A stretch of DNA of 64,000 nucleotides from Mesorhizobium sp. WSM4904 (GTDB lineage: Bacteria; Pseudomonadota; Alphaproteobacteria; Rhizobiales; Rhizobiaceae). Below, piece after piece: positions 46,600 through 54,765 of this stretch. The stretch covers positions 4,845,001 through 4,909,000 of the forward strand of contig NZ_CP121354.1 of the NCBI RefSeq assembly GCF_029674545.1, in the 5' to 3' direction. A program made the translations under genes and the position numbers. How positions within the stretch are numbered: position 1 is the stretch's first letter; the number at the start of each line of letters is the position of its first letter. The notes under the pieces were generated by a model that saw nothing but the letters and a program-made list of their open reading frames with translations, was not told where the DNA came from and searched no databases.

Positions 46600-47769
46600 A
46601 TGGCGACAGACGACAGCAAGATCGGAATCAATACGCGGCTTGCCCATTCCGGCAACAATCCGCGCGACTATTTCGGCTTCGTCAATCCGCCGGTCGTGCA
46701 TGCCTCGACGGTGCTCTACCCCGACGCCGCCGCGATGGCCTCGCGCAGCCAGAAATACACCTATGGCACGCGCGGCACACCGACCATGGATGCCCTCACG
46801 CTCGCCGTCGACGCGCTCGAAGGGTCGGCCGGCACGATCGCGGTGCCGTCAGGTCTCGCGGCGGTGACTGTCCCCCTGCTCACCTTCGTCTCTGCCGGCG
46901 ACCATCTGCTGATCGTCGATTCGGTCTATCACCCGACGCGGAATTTCGCCGACACGATGCTGAAGCGCCTCGGCGTCGAGGTCGAATATTACGATCCGCG
47001 CATCGGCGCCGGCATCGCCCGGCTGATCAAGCCCAACACGACCGTTGTATTCACCGAATCGCCGGGATCGAACACCTACGAGGTGCAAGACATTCCGGCG
47101 ATCGCCAAGGCGGCGCACGCCGCCGGCGCGATCGTCATGATGGACAATACCTGGGCGACGCCGCTCTATTTCAAGCCGCTCGATCATGGCGTCGACATCT
47201 CCATCCATGCGGCGACCAAATATCCGGCCGGCCATTCGGATGTGCTGCTCGGCACGGTGTCGGCCAACGAGGCCTGCTGGAAGAAGCTCTATGAAGGCTT
47301 CTGCACGCTGGGCTGCTGCTCCGGCCCGGACGATGTCTACCAGGTGCTGCGCGGCCTGCGCACCATGGGGGTGAGGCTCGAGCATCACCAGAAGAGCGCG
47401 CTCGATATCGCGCGCTGGCTGCAAGAGCAGCCGGGCGTGGCAGAGGTGCTGCATCCGGCGCTGCCGAGCCACCCCGACCACGCGCTCTGGAAGCGCGACT
47501 TCTGCGGTTCGAGCGGTATCTTCTCGATCGTACTCGAGGGCGGTGGGCAAAAACAGCAGCACGCCTTCCTCGACGCATTGAAGATCTTCGGCCTCGGCTA
47601 TTCCTGGGGCGGCTATGAAAGCCTTGCCGTGCCGGTCTTCCTCGGCGACCGCACCATCGCCAAGGGCTCCTATGCCGGCCCGCTGATCCGCCTGCAGATC
47701 GGGCTGGAAGATGTCGAGGACCTCAAGGCCGACATCCAGCGCGGGCTCAAAGCCGCGGCCGAAGCCTGA
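46600..47769 (+). CDS. metC: Cystathionine beta-lyase / Cys-Met PLP enzyme
   Basis: 389 residues. The PLP lysine is in 'HAATKYPAGHSD' near 206, with 'YTYGTRGTPTMDAL' and 'IVMMDNTWATPLYFKPLDHG' as in MetC. It splits cystathionine into homocysteine, pyruvate and ammonia, a step of methionine synthesis. The start ATG 46600 follows a weak AGG; a frame upstream to 46519 is less likely. It stands alone and is not in an operon. Confidence 0.9.
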   Translation: MATDDSKIGINTRLAHSGNNPRDYFGFVNPPVVHASTVLYPDAAAMASRSQKYTYGTRGTPTMDALTLAVDALEGSAGTIAVPSGLAAVTVPLLTFVSAGDHLLIVDSVYHPTRNFADTMLKRLGVEVEYYDPRIGAGIARLIKPNTTVVFTESPGSNTYEVQDIPAIAKAAHAAGAIVMMDNTWATPLYFKPLDHGVDISIHAATKYPAGHSDVLLGTVSANEACWKKLYEGFCTLGCCSGPDDVYQVLRGLRTMGVRLEHHQKSALDIARWLQEQPGVAEVLHPALPSHPDHALWKRDFCGSSGIFSIVLEGGGQKQQHAFLDALKIFGLGYSWGGYESLAVPVFLGDRTIAKGSYAGPLIRLQIGLEDVEDLKADIQRGLKAAAEA

Positions 47770-47985
47770 GTAACGGGCGGGCGCTCATCAATTGAGTCCG
47801 CAAACGCCCTCAACGCCTTGGCGCGATTGAGAAAGCGGAGGCCGCGTGCGGCATGCCGAACGCGCCTCGCCGCGCAATAATATTTTCCTCGGTCGCGAAT
47901 TCGCGGATTGGTTTGGCTTCCAAATCCGTGGCTTCGGCGGCATTGCGGGCGACCGCGAAAAGCACCACTCTTCCCAGGACCTGCC

Positions 47986-49071
47986 ATGGCGTTCCGCCTC
48001 TTCGTTCCGATCCTTGCCGGCGCGACGCTTCGCGAACGGCTCACCGCCTGCATCGGCGCCACCATCGGCATCGCGTTGACCGGTGTGATCAGCGGGCTCG
48101 CCATGGGCAGCGGCCCGCATGTGGCGATGCTGGTGGCGCCGATGGGCGCTTCGGCCGTGCTGTTGTTTGCCGTGCCGTCGAGCCCGCTGGCGCAGCCTTG
48201 GTCGATCATCGGCGGCAACACGATCTCGGCGCTGGTCGGCGTGACCGTGGCGCATTTCGTGCACAACCCGGTGATCGCCTCTGGCCTCGCCGTGGCGCTC
48301 GCCATTGCCGCCATGTCGTTCACGCGATCGCTGCATCCGCCGGGCGGCGCCGCGGCGCTGACCGGCGTGCTCGGCGGGCCGGCCGTAGCCGCCGCCGGCT
48401 TCCTGTTTCCCTTCGTGCCGGTGGCGCTGAACTCCGTCATCCTGGTGACGCTGGGTTTCCTGTTCCACAAGCTGTCGCGGCGCAACTATCCGCATGTGCA
48501 CGTGCTAGCGGCCAACAGCCACGGCACCGCCGACCGGCCGCCGGCGGAGCGCGTCGGCTTCCGGCCCGAGGATGTCGATGCCGCGCTTGCGGCGCTCGAC
48601 GAGACCTTCGACATCGACCGCGACGACATCGAAAGGCTGCTGCGCCAGGTCGAATTGCAGGCGATGGTGCGTTCGCACCGCACGCTGCTTTGCAAAGACA
48701 TCATGTCCCGCGACGTGATCTCGGTGCCGGAGAGCGCCGCCGCCGACGAGGCGCGCAAGCAACTTCTCGACCACAACATCCGCACCTTGCCGGTGGTCGA
48801 CGCCGAGGCGAAGCTCGTCGGCGCCGTCGGCCTGCGCGAGCTGACGAGAGCGACCGACACGGTGAAGGGCGTGATGTCGAAGGCCGGCACCGCCTCGCCC
48901 GACACGCCGGCGATGAGCCTGCTGCCGGTGCTGACGGACGGGCACAGCCATGCGGTGGTGATCGTCGATGCCGGGCGCCATATTCTCGGCCTGATCACGC
49001 AGACCGACCTGCTGGCCGCCGCCGCGCGCGTGCAGGCTGCAGACAGGCCGCCGCTGAAAGCTGTAGCATAG
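47986..49071 (+). CDS. HPP-family membrane protein with two CBS domains
   Basis: 361 residues. The N-terminal ~160 have four or five membrane spans and the HPP motif 'SFTRSLHPPGGAAALTGVLG'; a CBS pair follows ('CKDIMSRDVISVPESAAADE', 'VKGVMSKAGTASPDTPAMSL'). Some HPP proteins are nitrite transporters in chloroplasts; bacterial ones with CBS domains may sense adenine nucleotides. Start ATG 47986 has AGGA upstream. The 215 bp upstream contain no other gene. Confidence 0.88.
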   Translation: MAFRLFVPILAGATLRERLTACIGATIGIALTGVISGLAMGSGPHVAMLVAPMGASAVLLFAVPSSPLAQPWSIIGGNTISALVGVTVAHFVHNPVIASGLAVALAIAAMSFTRSLHPPGGAAALTGVLGGPAVAAAGFLFPFVPVALNSVILVTLGFLFHKLSRRNYPHVHVLAANSHGTADRPPAERVGFRPEDVDAALAALDETFDIDRDDIERLLRQVELQAMVRSHRTLLCKDIMSRDVISVPESAAADEARKQLLDHNIRTLPVVDAEAKLVGAVGLRELTRATDTVKGVMSKAGTASPDTPAMSLLPVLTDGHSHAVVIVDAGRHILGLITQTDLLAAAARVQAADRPPLKAVA

Positions 49072-49159
49072 CGCCTGCCGGGTCCGGAAACCCGGGAACC
49101 TTTTGCCGGCAGCCGCGTCCAATTGTCGGATGCAACGCCTGTCGGGAGATCGGGGCGCG

Positions 49160-49864
49160 ATGAGAAAGTCCGCACTGCCGGCCGCCGCGATTTCGGCGGC
49201 GGACGCTATCGCCAGCGATATGGCGCTGGTGCGCCGGGCGCTTGCGCGCGAGGCGGGAGCCTTCCGCGCAATCATCAAGACGCACAACCAGCGGCTCTAC
49301 CGCATCGCACGCGGCGTGGTGCGCAACGACGCCGAGGCCGAGGACATCGTGCAGGAAGCCTATATGCGCGCCTTCGCCGGCCTCGATACGTTTCGCGGCG
49401 ATGCCTCGCTCTCCACCTGGCTGTCGCGAATCGTCATCAACGAGGCGCTCGGCCGGTTGCGCAAGCGAAAGCATGTCGTGGTGATGCCTGAAAACCCGGA
49501 GGCGCAGATCATCCGGTTTCCCCTGAATCAGGGTGGTTTGAACCCAAGTGATGATCCGGAGCGGACGATGGCGCAGCGACAGATCCTCGGGCTCGTCGAA
49601 CGGGCGACAGACAGCCTTCCCGATGTCTATCGCAGCGTCTTCGTCGCCCGCGTCATCGAGGGGCTGAGCATCGAGGAGACGGCGGAGGTGCTGGGCATCC
49701 GGCCGGAGACGGTGAAGACCAGGCTGCACCGGGCGCGTAGCCTGGTGCGCAAGGCGCTGGACGACGAGATCGGCCCGGTGCTGCTCGACGCCTTCCCGTT
49801 CGCCGGCCGGCGCTGCGACAGGCTGACGGCAGCGGTGATGAAGAGGCTGGGGTTCGGCGATTGA
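49160..49864 (+). CDS. ECF-type RNA polymerase sigma factor
   Basis: 234 residues. Region 2 'HNQRLYRIARGVVRNDAEAE' with 'DIVQEAYMRAF' and region 4 'VFVARVIEGLSIEETAEVLG' with 'RPETVKTRLHRARSLVRKAL'. It directs polymerase to stress promoters. There is no anti-sigma gene next to it. In related genomes, as I recall, such sigma genes sit beside DUF4142 and cupredoxin genes; here those genes lie downstream, pushed apart by an R3 repeat and an IS element. Confidence 0.88.
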   Translation: MRKSALPAAAISAADAIASDMALVRRALAREAGAFRAIIKTHNQRLYRIARGVVRNDAEAEDIVQEAYMRAFAGLDTFRGDASLSTWLSRIVINEALGRLRKRKHVVVMPENPEAQIIRFPLNQGGLNPSDDPERTMAQRQILGLVERATDSLPDVYRSVFVARVIEGLSIEETAEVLGIRPETVKTRLHRARSLVRKALDDEIGPVLLDAFPFAGRRCDRLTAAVMKRLGFGD

Positions 49865-49865
49865 G

Positions 49866-50074
49866 TTCGTCATCCTCGGGCGTAGCGGGAGCGAAGCGGA
49901 CGCGCAGACCCGAGGATCCATGCCGTTACGTCGACCGGGGATGCGACGGCCGAGAATTGAGGCCGGGCCTGATCGCCGATAGTATAATTCTGCGCCGCTG
50001 CAGCGCTCAGGCGTCACTGTATGGATTCTGGGGTCTGCGCTGCGTCGCTTCGCTCCTTGCTCCGCCCCAGAATG
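49866..50074. repeat. Dispersed repeat R3, copy C, left and central part
   Basis: TTCGTCATCCTCGGGCGTAG to CCGAGGATCCATGCCGTTAC is the left arm; the right arm TATGGATTCTGGGGTCTGCG to GCCCCAGAATG is cut near its end by the IS1111-group element. It resumes at 51425. Confidence 0.83.
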
Positions 50075-51424
50075 ATGGGTGGACGGCCCCTTGCGGCATC
50101 GAATGTGCCAAACTGGTCGTGTTGGAACCCAGCGGAGGAGACCGTCCGTCATGCAAGCTATCAGATTTGGAATCGATTTGGCCAAGAACGTGTTTCAGGT
50201 GCACGGCGTGGATGCAGCCGGGCAGGTGGTGGTGCAGCGCCAGCTGCGGCGCGCGCAGGTGGAGAAGTTCTTCGCCGCGCAGCCGCCGGCGCTGATCGGC
50301 ATGGAGGCGTGCGGCTCGGCCCATCATTGGGCCCGCACGCTGAGCGCGCTCGGCCACGAGGTCAAGCTGATGCCGCCGGCCTATGTGAAGCCCTATGTTG
50401 CGCGCAACAAGAACGATGCCCGCGATGCGCAAGGCTGTTGCGAGGCGGTGAGCCGGCCCGACATGCGCTTCGTGCCGATCAAGACGGTCGAACAGCAATG
50501 GGCCCGAGCGCTGCATCGCACACGTGACCTTCTGGTGCGCCAGCGCACGCAACTGGCCAACGCCATGCGTGGGCAGCTCTATGAGATGGGTCTGATAGGT
50601 GCCAAGGGGGCCGCAGGCATCGAGGCCCTGCTGCAGCGCATCGAGGCAGCCGATGAAGCCATTCCCGCGGCGCTGTTGATCTGTCTGGCGCCTCTGGCCG
50701 GGCAATGGCGGGCGCTGGATGGCGAGATCGGCAAGCTGGACAAGCAGATCCTGGCTCAGGTCAGGCAGCAGCGAGCGGCCTTGCGGCTGACGACGATCCC
50801 GAGCGTCGGCCCGATCATCGCGCATGCAGCCGTCGCCACCATCGGCGATGGCCGCCAGTTCGCTTCGGCCAGGGACTTCGCCGCCTGGCTGGGCCTGACC
50901 CGCAAGAGCCATGACACCGGCGGCAAGCACAGCTTGACGGGCCATATCAGCCGCGCCGGCGACAGGGACCTGCGAAGGCTGCTCATTCTGGGCGCCAGTT
51001 CCTGGTTGCGCCAGGTCAGGGCCAAACCCGACAAGGGCTCACCCTGGGTTCGCGGCCTGCTGGCCAGGCGGCCGGTCAAGGTCGCCGTCGTCGCCCAGGC
51101 GGCCAAGACCGCCCGCATCATCTGGGCAATGCTGCAATCGGGACAGGAATACAGGGCGCCGACTGCGGCATAAACGCAAATCGAGGCCCTCAACAAGCGT
51201 AAGGAGCAAAAAGCAGCACGGCAAAATGGTCAGGACCTGGGTCGAGACACTCCGCCTTCGTCATCGCGATACAAAGCGCGCTAGAATGATTGGAACTCGA
51301 TCCGCGTAACCCTTGCGGGCCAGCGGTCTTCGAAATCGACCGCACTAAAGGCCGAATACATGACCGCTCCAGACCTGCGCCGTCGTTGCCATTTTGCCTC
51401 TTGCCCAAAAGGGGCCGTCCATAC
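50075..51424 (+). mobile_element. IS110-family (IS1111-group) insertion sequence inside R3 copy C
   Basis: About 1.35 kb (ends plus or minus 3 bases). Subterminal perfect inverted repeats of 12 bp: GGACGGCCCCTT (50081-50092) and its complement (51409-51420), a mark of the IS1111 group. ATG flanks it on both sides. The long noncoding end is 3' of the transposase (51174-51424), where a bridge RNA would be encoded. Confidence 0.85.
50151..51173 (+). CDS. IS110-family transposase (IS1111 group)
   Basis: 340 residues. DEDD catalytic residues: D in 'FGIDLAKNVFQVHG', E in 'LIGMEACGSAHHWAR', D/D in 'KNDARDAQGCCEA'. The C-terminal Transposase_20 part 'LTTIPSVGPIIAHAAVATIG' contains the conserved serine region 'HSLTGHISRAGDRDLRRLLI'. 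ATG 50151 follows GGAGGAG. The frame is complete, so the copy may be active. Confidence 0.95.
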   Translation: MQAIRFGIDLAKNVFQVHGVDAAGQVVVQRQLRRAQVEKFFAAQPPALIGMEACGSAHHWARTLSALGHEVKLMPPAYVKPYVARNKNDARDAQGCCEAVSRPDMRFVPIKTVEQQWARALHRTRDLLVRQRTQLANAMRGQLYEMGLIGAKGAAGIEALLQRIEAADEAIPAALLICLAPLAGQWRALDGEIGKLDKQILAQVRQQRAALRLTTIPSVGPIIAHAAVATIGDGRQFASARDFAAWLGLTRKSHDTGGKHSLTGHISRAGDRDLRRLLILGASSWLRQVRAKPDKGSPWVRGLLARRPVKVAVVAQAAKTARIIWAMLQSGQEYRAPTAA

Positions 51425-51460
51425 ATGACGAAGTGAGGGGCGTTTCGGCCGACCTCCAGC
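51425..51460. repeat. Dispersed repeat R3, copy C, distal end
   Basis: ATGACGAAGTGAGGGGCGTT then TCGGCC, matching the ends of copies B and D. The following 140 bp to the DUF4142 gene contain its promoter; no gene seen. Confidence 0.6.
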
Positions 51461-51603
51461 GTGTGTCGTTAAAGAGCCGCCCGACATCGTTTCGTTTCGA
51501 GACGTCCCGCGCTTTTCCCGGGAACGTTTCGCCCCTCTCCGCATCCAATCTCCGTCAACCCCAGATGAAGCCCGCTGCCGATGTGCCGGGCGAAGGAGAT
51601 GCC

Positions 51604-52128
51604 ATGTTTATCCGACCGACCGCAGCCCTCGCCGCCTTCCTCCTCGTAAGCGCCGCGCCTTATGCGCAGGCCGCTGAGAAGCCGACCGATCCGCAGATCG
51701 CGCATATCGCCTACACGGCCGGCACGATCGACATCGAGGCCGCAAAACAGGCGATCAAGAAGTCGAAGACGAAGGAAGTCGTCGACTTCGCCAAGGACAT
51801 GGAGCGCGACCATGAGGCGGTGAACAAACAGGCGCTCGATCTGGTGAAGAAGCTGAAGGTCACACCGCAAGACAACGCCACCAGCCAGGCGCTGGTGAAG
51901 GCGGCGAAAGAGGAGCGCGCGAAGCTCGCCAAGCTCAAGGGCGCGGCCTTCGACAAGGCCTATATCGAGAACGAGGTTGCCTATCACAAGCAGGTCGACA
52001 GCGCGCTCGAAACACTGCTCATCCCCTCGGCCAGCAATGCCGAGCTGAAGAGCCTGCTCGAAACCGGGCTCAAGATCTTCCAAGGGCATGAGCAGCATGC
52101 CGAACATGTCGCCGGCGCGCTGAAATGA
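51604..52128 (+). CDS. DUF4142 exported protein
   Basis: 174 residues. Signal peptide 'MFIRPTAALAAFLLVSAAPY' with cleavage near 'AQA-AEK'. The mature protein is a four-helix, ferritin-like DUF4142 domain: 'IAHIAYTAGTIDIEAAKQAI', 'DFAKDMERDHEAVNKQALDL', 'YIENEVAYHKQVDSALET'. Histidines at helix positions could bind metal. AAGGAG precedes ATG 51604. It overlaps the cupredoxin gene by ATGA, so the two are coupled. Confidence 0.9.
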   Translation: MFIRPTAALAAFLLVSAAPYAQAAEKPTDPQIAHIAYTAGTIDIEAAKQAIKKSKTKEVVDFAKDMERDHEAVNKQALDLVKKLKVTPQDNATSQALVKAAKEERAKLAKLKGAAFDKAYIENEVAYHKQVDSALETLLIPSASNAELKSLLETGLKIFQGHEQHAEHVAGALK

Positions 52129-52433
52129 AAACGAGTTTTCTGCCACTCTCGGTCGCGCTGGCGCTCGTCGCTTCGCCGGCGCTCGCCGCCACCATCGAGG
52201 TGACGATCGACAAGCTGGTCTTCTCGCCGGCGAGCGTTAAGGCCAAGGTGGGCGACACGATCGAGTGGACGAACAAGGACGTGATCGCCCACACCGCGAC
52301 GGTGACGGGCGATTGGGACGTGATGATCCCGCCGAAGTCGAAGGGGAAGGTCACGCTCAAGCAGCCGCGAGCGGTCGACTATTTCTGCCGCTTCCACCCC
52401 AACATGAAGGGTCATGTCGAGGTCTCGCCTTGA
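52125..52433 (+). CDS. Cupredoxin (plastocyanin-like) exported copper protein
   Basis: 102 residues with a signal peptide ('MKTSFLPLSVALALVASPAL'). Type 1 copper ligands are visible: H in 'DVIAHTATVTG', C in 'DYFCRFHPNMKG', followed by H and M. It carries electrons or binds copper in the periplasm. It shares ATGA with the DUF4142 gene. The pair probably belongs to the response controlled by the sigma factor at 49160. Confidence 0.92.
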   Translation: MKTSFLPLSVALALVASPALAATIEVTIDKLVFSPASVKAKVGDTIEWTNKDVIAHTATVTGDWDVMIPPKSKGKVTLKQPRAVDYFCRFHPNMKGHVEVSP

Positions 52434-52551
52434 TCCGCCGCCCGGTCCAACGCGAGCGCGGCGCGCCGCGCCTCGCTTGGCCGGGCGACATGCATCCATG
52501 AACCGTCGCAAGCAGGCTGGCGGCCGCAAAGGGATCAGCTTTCTCTTGTTT

Positions 52552-52573
52552 GTATATTCACTGGTCGGTATAC
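52552..52573. promoter_or_regulatory. Possible TetR operator
   Basis: GTATA, twelve bases, TATAC lies just upstream of the tetR start at 52581. Imperfect; weak evidence. Confidence 0.35.
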
Positions 52574-52580
52574 TTCGCGG

Positions 52581-53162
52581 ATGAGCGAAAAGGCCAATCC
52601 GACCAGAAAGCGCCTCGTCGACGCGGCGGCGAAACTCTTCTATGCCGAAGGCATCGGCCGCGTCAGCGTCGACGCCGTGGCGGAAAAGGCGGGGTTGACC
52701 AAGCGCACGCTCTACTACCATTTCAAGAGCAAGGACGAGCTGATCACGGCCTATCTCGACAGCCGCGACCAGCCGAACCTCAAGCAGATGGCCGGCTGGT
52801 TCGAGGCCGCGGAAGGCGGCGCGGACAAGAAGGTCACGGCGATCTTCACCCACCTGGCGCGTGTGGCGCGGCACGTCAAATGGAAGGGCTGCGGCTTCTT
52901 GCGCACGGCCGCCGAGCTCGCCGCGATGCCCGGCCACCCGGCGGTGAAGGCCGGCTCCCGCCACAAGAGCAATTTCGAGAGATGGCTGGCGGGCGAGCTT
53001 TCGAGCCATGGCGTGCGCGAGCCGAAGATGCTGGCGCGCGAGATCGTGCTTCTGATGGACGGCGCCTTTTCCAGCATGCTGATCCACCACGATCCCGACT
53101 ATATCACGGCCGCCGGTCACGCCGCCGCGACGCTGGTGCGGGCGCGTATGCAAGCGGCCTAG
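52581..53162 (+). CDS. TetR-family regulator
   Basis: 193 residues. HTH 'VSVDAVAEKAGLTKRTLYYH' then 'FKSKDELITAYLDSRDQPN', typical of the TetR group near NADPH or drug-response genes. The C-terminal domain has 'KWKGCGFLRTAAELAAMPGH', a pattern common in rhizobial members. It has no close target on the same strand; the next gene is an IS. An imperfect inverted repeat precedes it. Confidence 0.87.
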   Translation: MSEKANPTRKRLVDAAAKLFYAEGIGRVSVDAVAEKAGLTKRTLYYHFKSKDELITAYLDSRDQPNLKQMAGWFEAAEGGADKKVTAIFTHLARVARHVKWKGCGFLRTAAELAAMPGHPAVKAGSRHKSNFERWLAGELSSHGVREPKMLAREIVLLMDGAFSSMLIHHDPDYITAAGHAAATLVRARMQAA

Positions 53163-53251
53163 ATCCCGGCTTCGAACCGGGCGGCGAAGCGCAGCCGTCG
53201 TGCAGCTGCATGGCTGCGTCGGGCTTGGCCGGCTCGGTGCGAGCCCCCAAC

Positions 53252-53380
53252 CTCGTCCCAGGGCGAAGCAGGAGCGAAGCTCCGTCGCGGAGACCCTGGG
53301 ATCCATGCCGTTACCTTGATCGAAGGGGGCAAGCGGAGCAGAATTCTGCATCGCTGCAGCGCTCTGAAGTCACGGCATGG
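53252..53380. repeat. Dispersed repeat R3, copy D, left arm
   Basis: CTCGTCCCAGGGCGAAGCAG to GGGATCCATGCCGTTACC, then the CAGAATTCTGCA palindrome and CACGGCATGG. It is broken at CATGG by the IS110-group element and resumes at 54490. Confidence 0.85.
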
Positions 53381-54489
53381 CAACTGTGTTCATGCGAATG
53401 CGGTTTTGTCGCGCATGATAGCGTTGAGGACGACCAAGAGCTTCCTTGCGACGGCGATGATGGCGAGTTTCTTGGAGCCTGATCGGGCGGCAAGTGCGCT
53501 GTAGAAGGACTTGAACCGGTCGCAGGTTCGGATGGCCGTGAGGGCTGCCATATAGAGGGCGCGGCGCACGCGTGATCGCCCGCCCTGGATCTGGCTCCTG
53601 CGGTTGAGCTTGCCACTCTTGTTGTCGAACGGGGCAAGGCCGGCGAGTGCGGCGATCGCCTTGGGTGAACGCTGGCCGAGCTCGGGCAGGTGCGCCAGGA
53701 GCGAGAGCGCGCCGACCTTGGAGACACCCGGCACGGAGATCATCAGCGTGTAATCGCGGGCGGTGTCCTCGGTTTGACGAATAACGTTGGCGATCCGGCT
53801 CTCGAGCGCATGGATGCGTGTGTCGAAGGCGGCAATCGTTTCTTCAAGGTCGGCAATGACAATCTCGTCGAAGGCCTCAGCGAGGTGCTTCTTCAGCGTT
53901 GCCCGCATCTCGACCAGATGGTCGCGGTAGCGGGCAAGCGATTGAAGCTGCTCGTTTTGTTCACACGGCGCCGGCTCGGCCGCCGGCTGATAGCGACGGC
54001 CATAGTCGCTCAGCATCCTGGCGTCGAGACGATCGGTCTTGGCGCGCCGTCTCGTCGACTTGGCATAGTGGTGGGTATGGGCCGGGTTGTGCCGCGAGAA
54101 CGGCACGCCGGCCTTGGCCAGCGCGTGGCGCAGCAGCCGGTCATGCACGCCTGTCGCCTCCATGACGACGAAGTCTTGGCCGGGACGAAGGCCTGCCACA
54201 TAGGCAGCGATCGCATCGGCCTGGTTGTCGATGCGCCGAAAACGGCCGCTTGCCTCGTCAAAAAAGTCTAGCCACTGCTTGGAGATGTCGCAGCCGACAT
54301 AGTTCTGCACTATCATGTCCACGCCTCTTCCTGTGGTGCGGGGTCTGCTTGGAACAGCCCCGTGCAACTGTTCAGGTTGATGGTTCACCGGTGGGAAGGG
54401 ACCGGGCCATGCCGCGGCCTGTCCGAAAGGACGACCAGGATCCACTCGGCCTCCTTCCCACTTCAACCATACACCGGAACCAACACACA
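53381..54489 (-). mobile_element. IS110-family (IS110-group) insertion sequence inside R3 copy D
   Basis: About 1.11 kb. No clear terminal inverted repeats, as in the IS110 group. Dinucleotide GG lies on both sides (53379-53380, 54490-54491) and removing the element with one GG restores R3 (CACGGCATGG-ATCCTCGGG). The 173 bases upstream of the transposase (54317-54489) form the long noncoding end where the bridge RNA is expected. Confidence 0.85.
53390..54316 (-). CDS. IS110-family transposase (IS110 group)
   Basis: 308 residues. DEDD residues: D in 'YVGCDISKQWLDFFD', E in 'FVVMEATGVHDRLLRHAL', D/D in 'KTDRLDARMLSDYG'. The Transposase_20 region is 'LMISVPGVSKVGALSLLAHL' and 'IQGGRSRVRRALYMAALTAI'. 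AGGAAGAGG precedes ATG 54316 by seven bases; the frame is open further upstream but that is noncoding end. Intact. Confidence 0.95.
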   Translation of the reverse strand: MIVQNYVGCDISKQWLDFFDEASGRFRRIDNQADAIAAYVAGLRPGQDFVVMEATGVHDRLLRHALAKAGVPFSRHNPAHTHHYAKSTRRRAKTDRLDARMLSDYGRRYQPAAEPAPCEQNEQLQSLARYRDHLVEMRATLKKHLAEAFDEIVIADLEETIAAFDTRIHALESRIANVIRQTEDTARDYTLMISVPGVSKVGALSLLAHLPELGQRSPKAIAALAGLAPFDNKSGKLNRRSQIQGGRSRVRRALYMAALTAIRTCDRFKSFYSALAARSGSKKLAIIAVARKLLVVLNAIMRDKTAFA

Positions 54490-54595
54490 GGATCCTCGGG
54501 TCTACGCGGTACGCTTCGCTTCCCCCTCCGCCCGAGGATGACGACGGGATAGGCATTTCGGCCAATCGCCAAGGCATGCGCTCTGCCAATGCAGG
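54490..54595. repeat. Dispersed repeat R3, copy D, right arm
   Basis: GGATCCTCGGGTCTACGCGG, then CCGAGGATGACGACGG, then TTCGGCCAATC / GCATGCG elements as in copy B. The 170 bp following it to the FAD subunit gene should hold the promoter of the hydroxylase operon. Confidence 0.82.
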
Positions 54596-54765
54596 CAGCG
54601 GTCTAAATGTCTATGCTAAGGAACACCCAGCGCGCTGGACCAAAATCCGGGGCAAGGCTTAGGGCCAACCCGCCTGACTTCGATGGTGCAATGCAGGAAG
54701 CGGATGGTCATTATAAGGAGAGCCTTTATAACGGTCGATCTGATCATGACCACCAAGGGGAGACG

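Noticed and set aside
46399..47294. A reading frame with a ribosome-site-like sequence upstream of the metC-like gene
   Set aside because: It runs out of phase through the whole first half of metC and its predicted protein is arginine-rich and not gene-like. The lyase frame has all family motifs.
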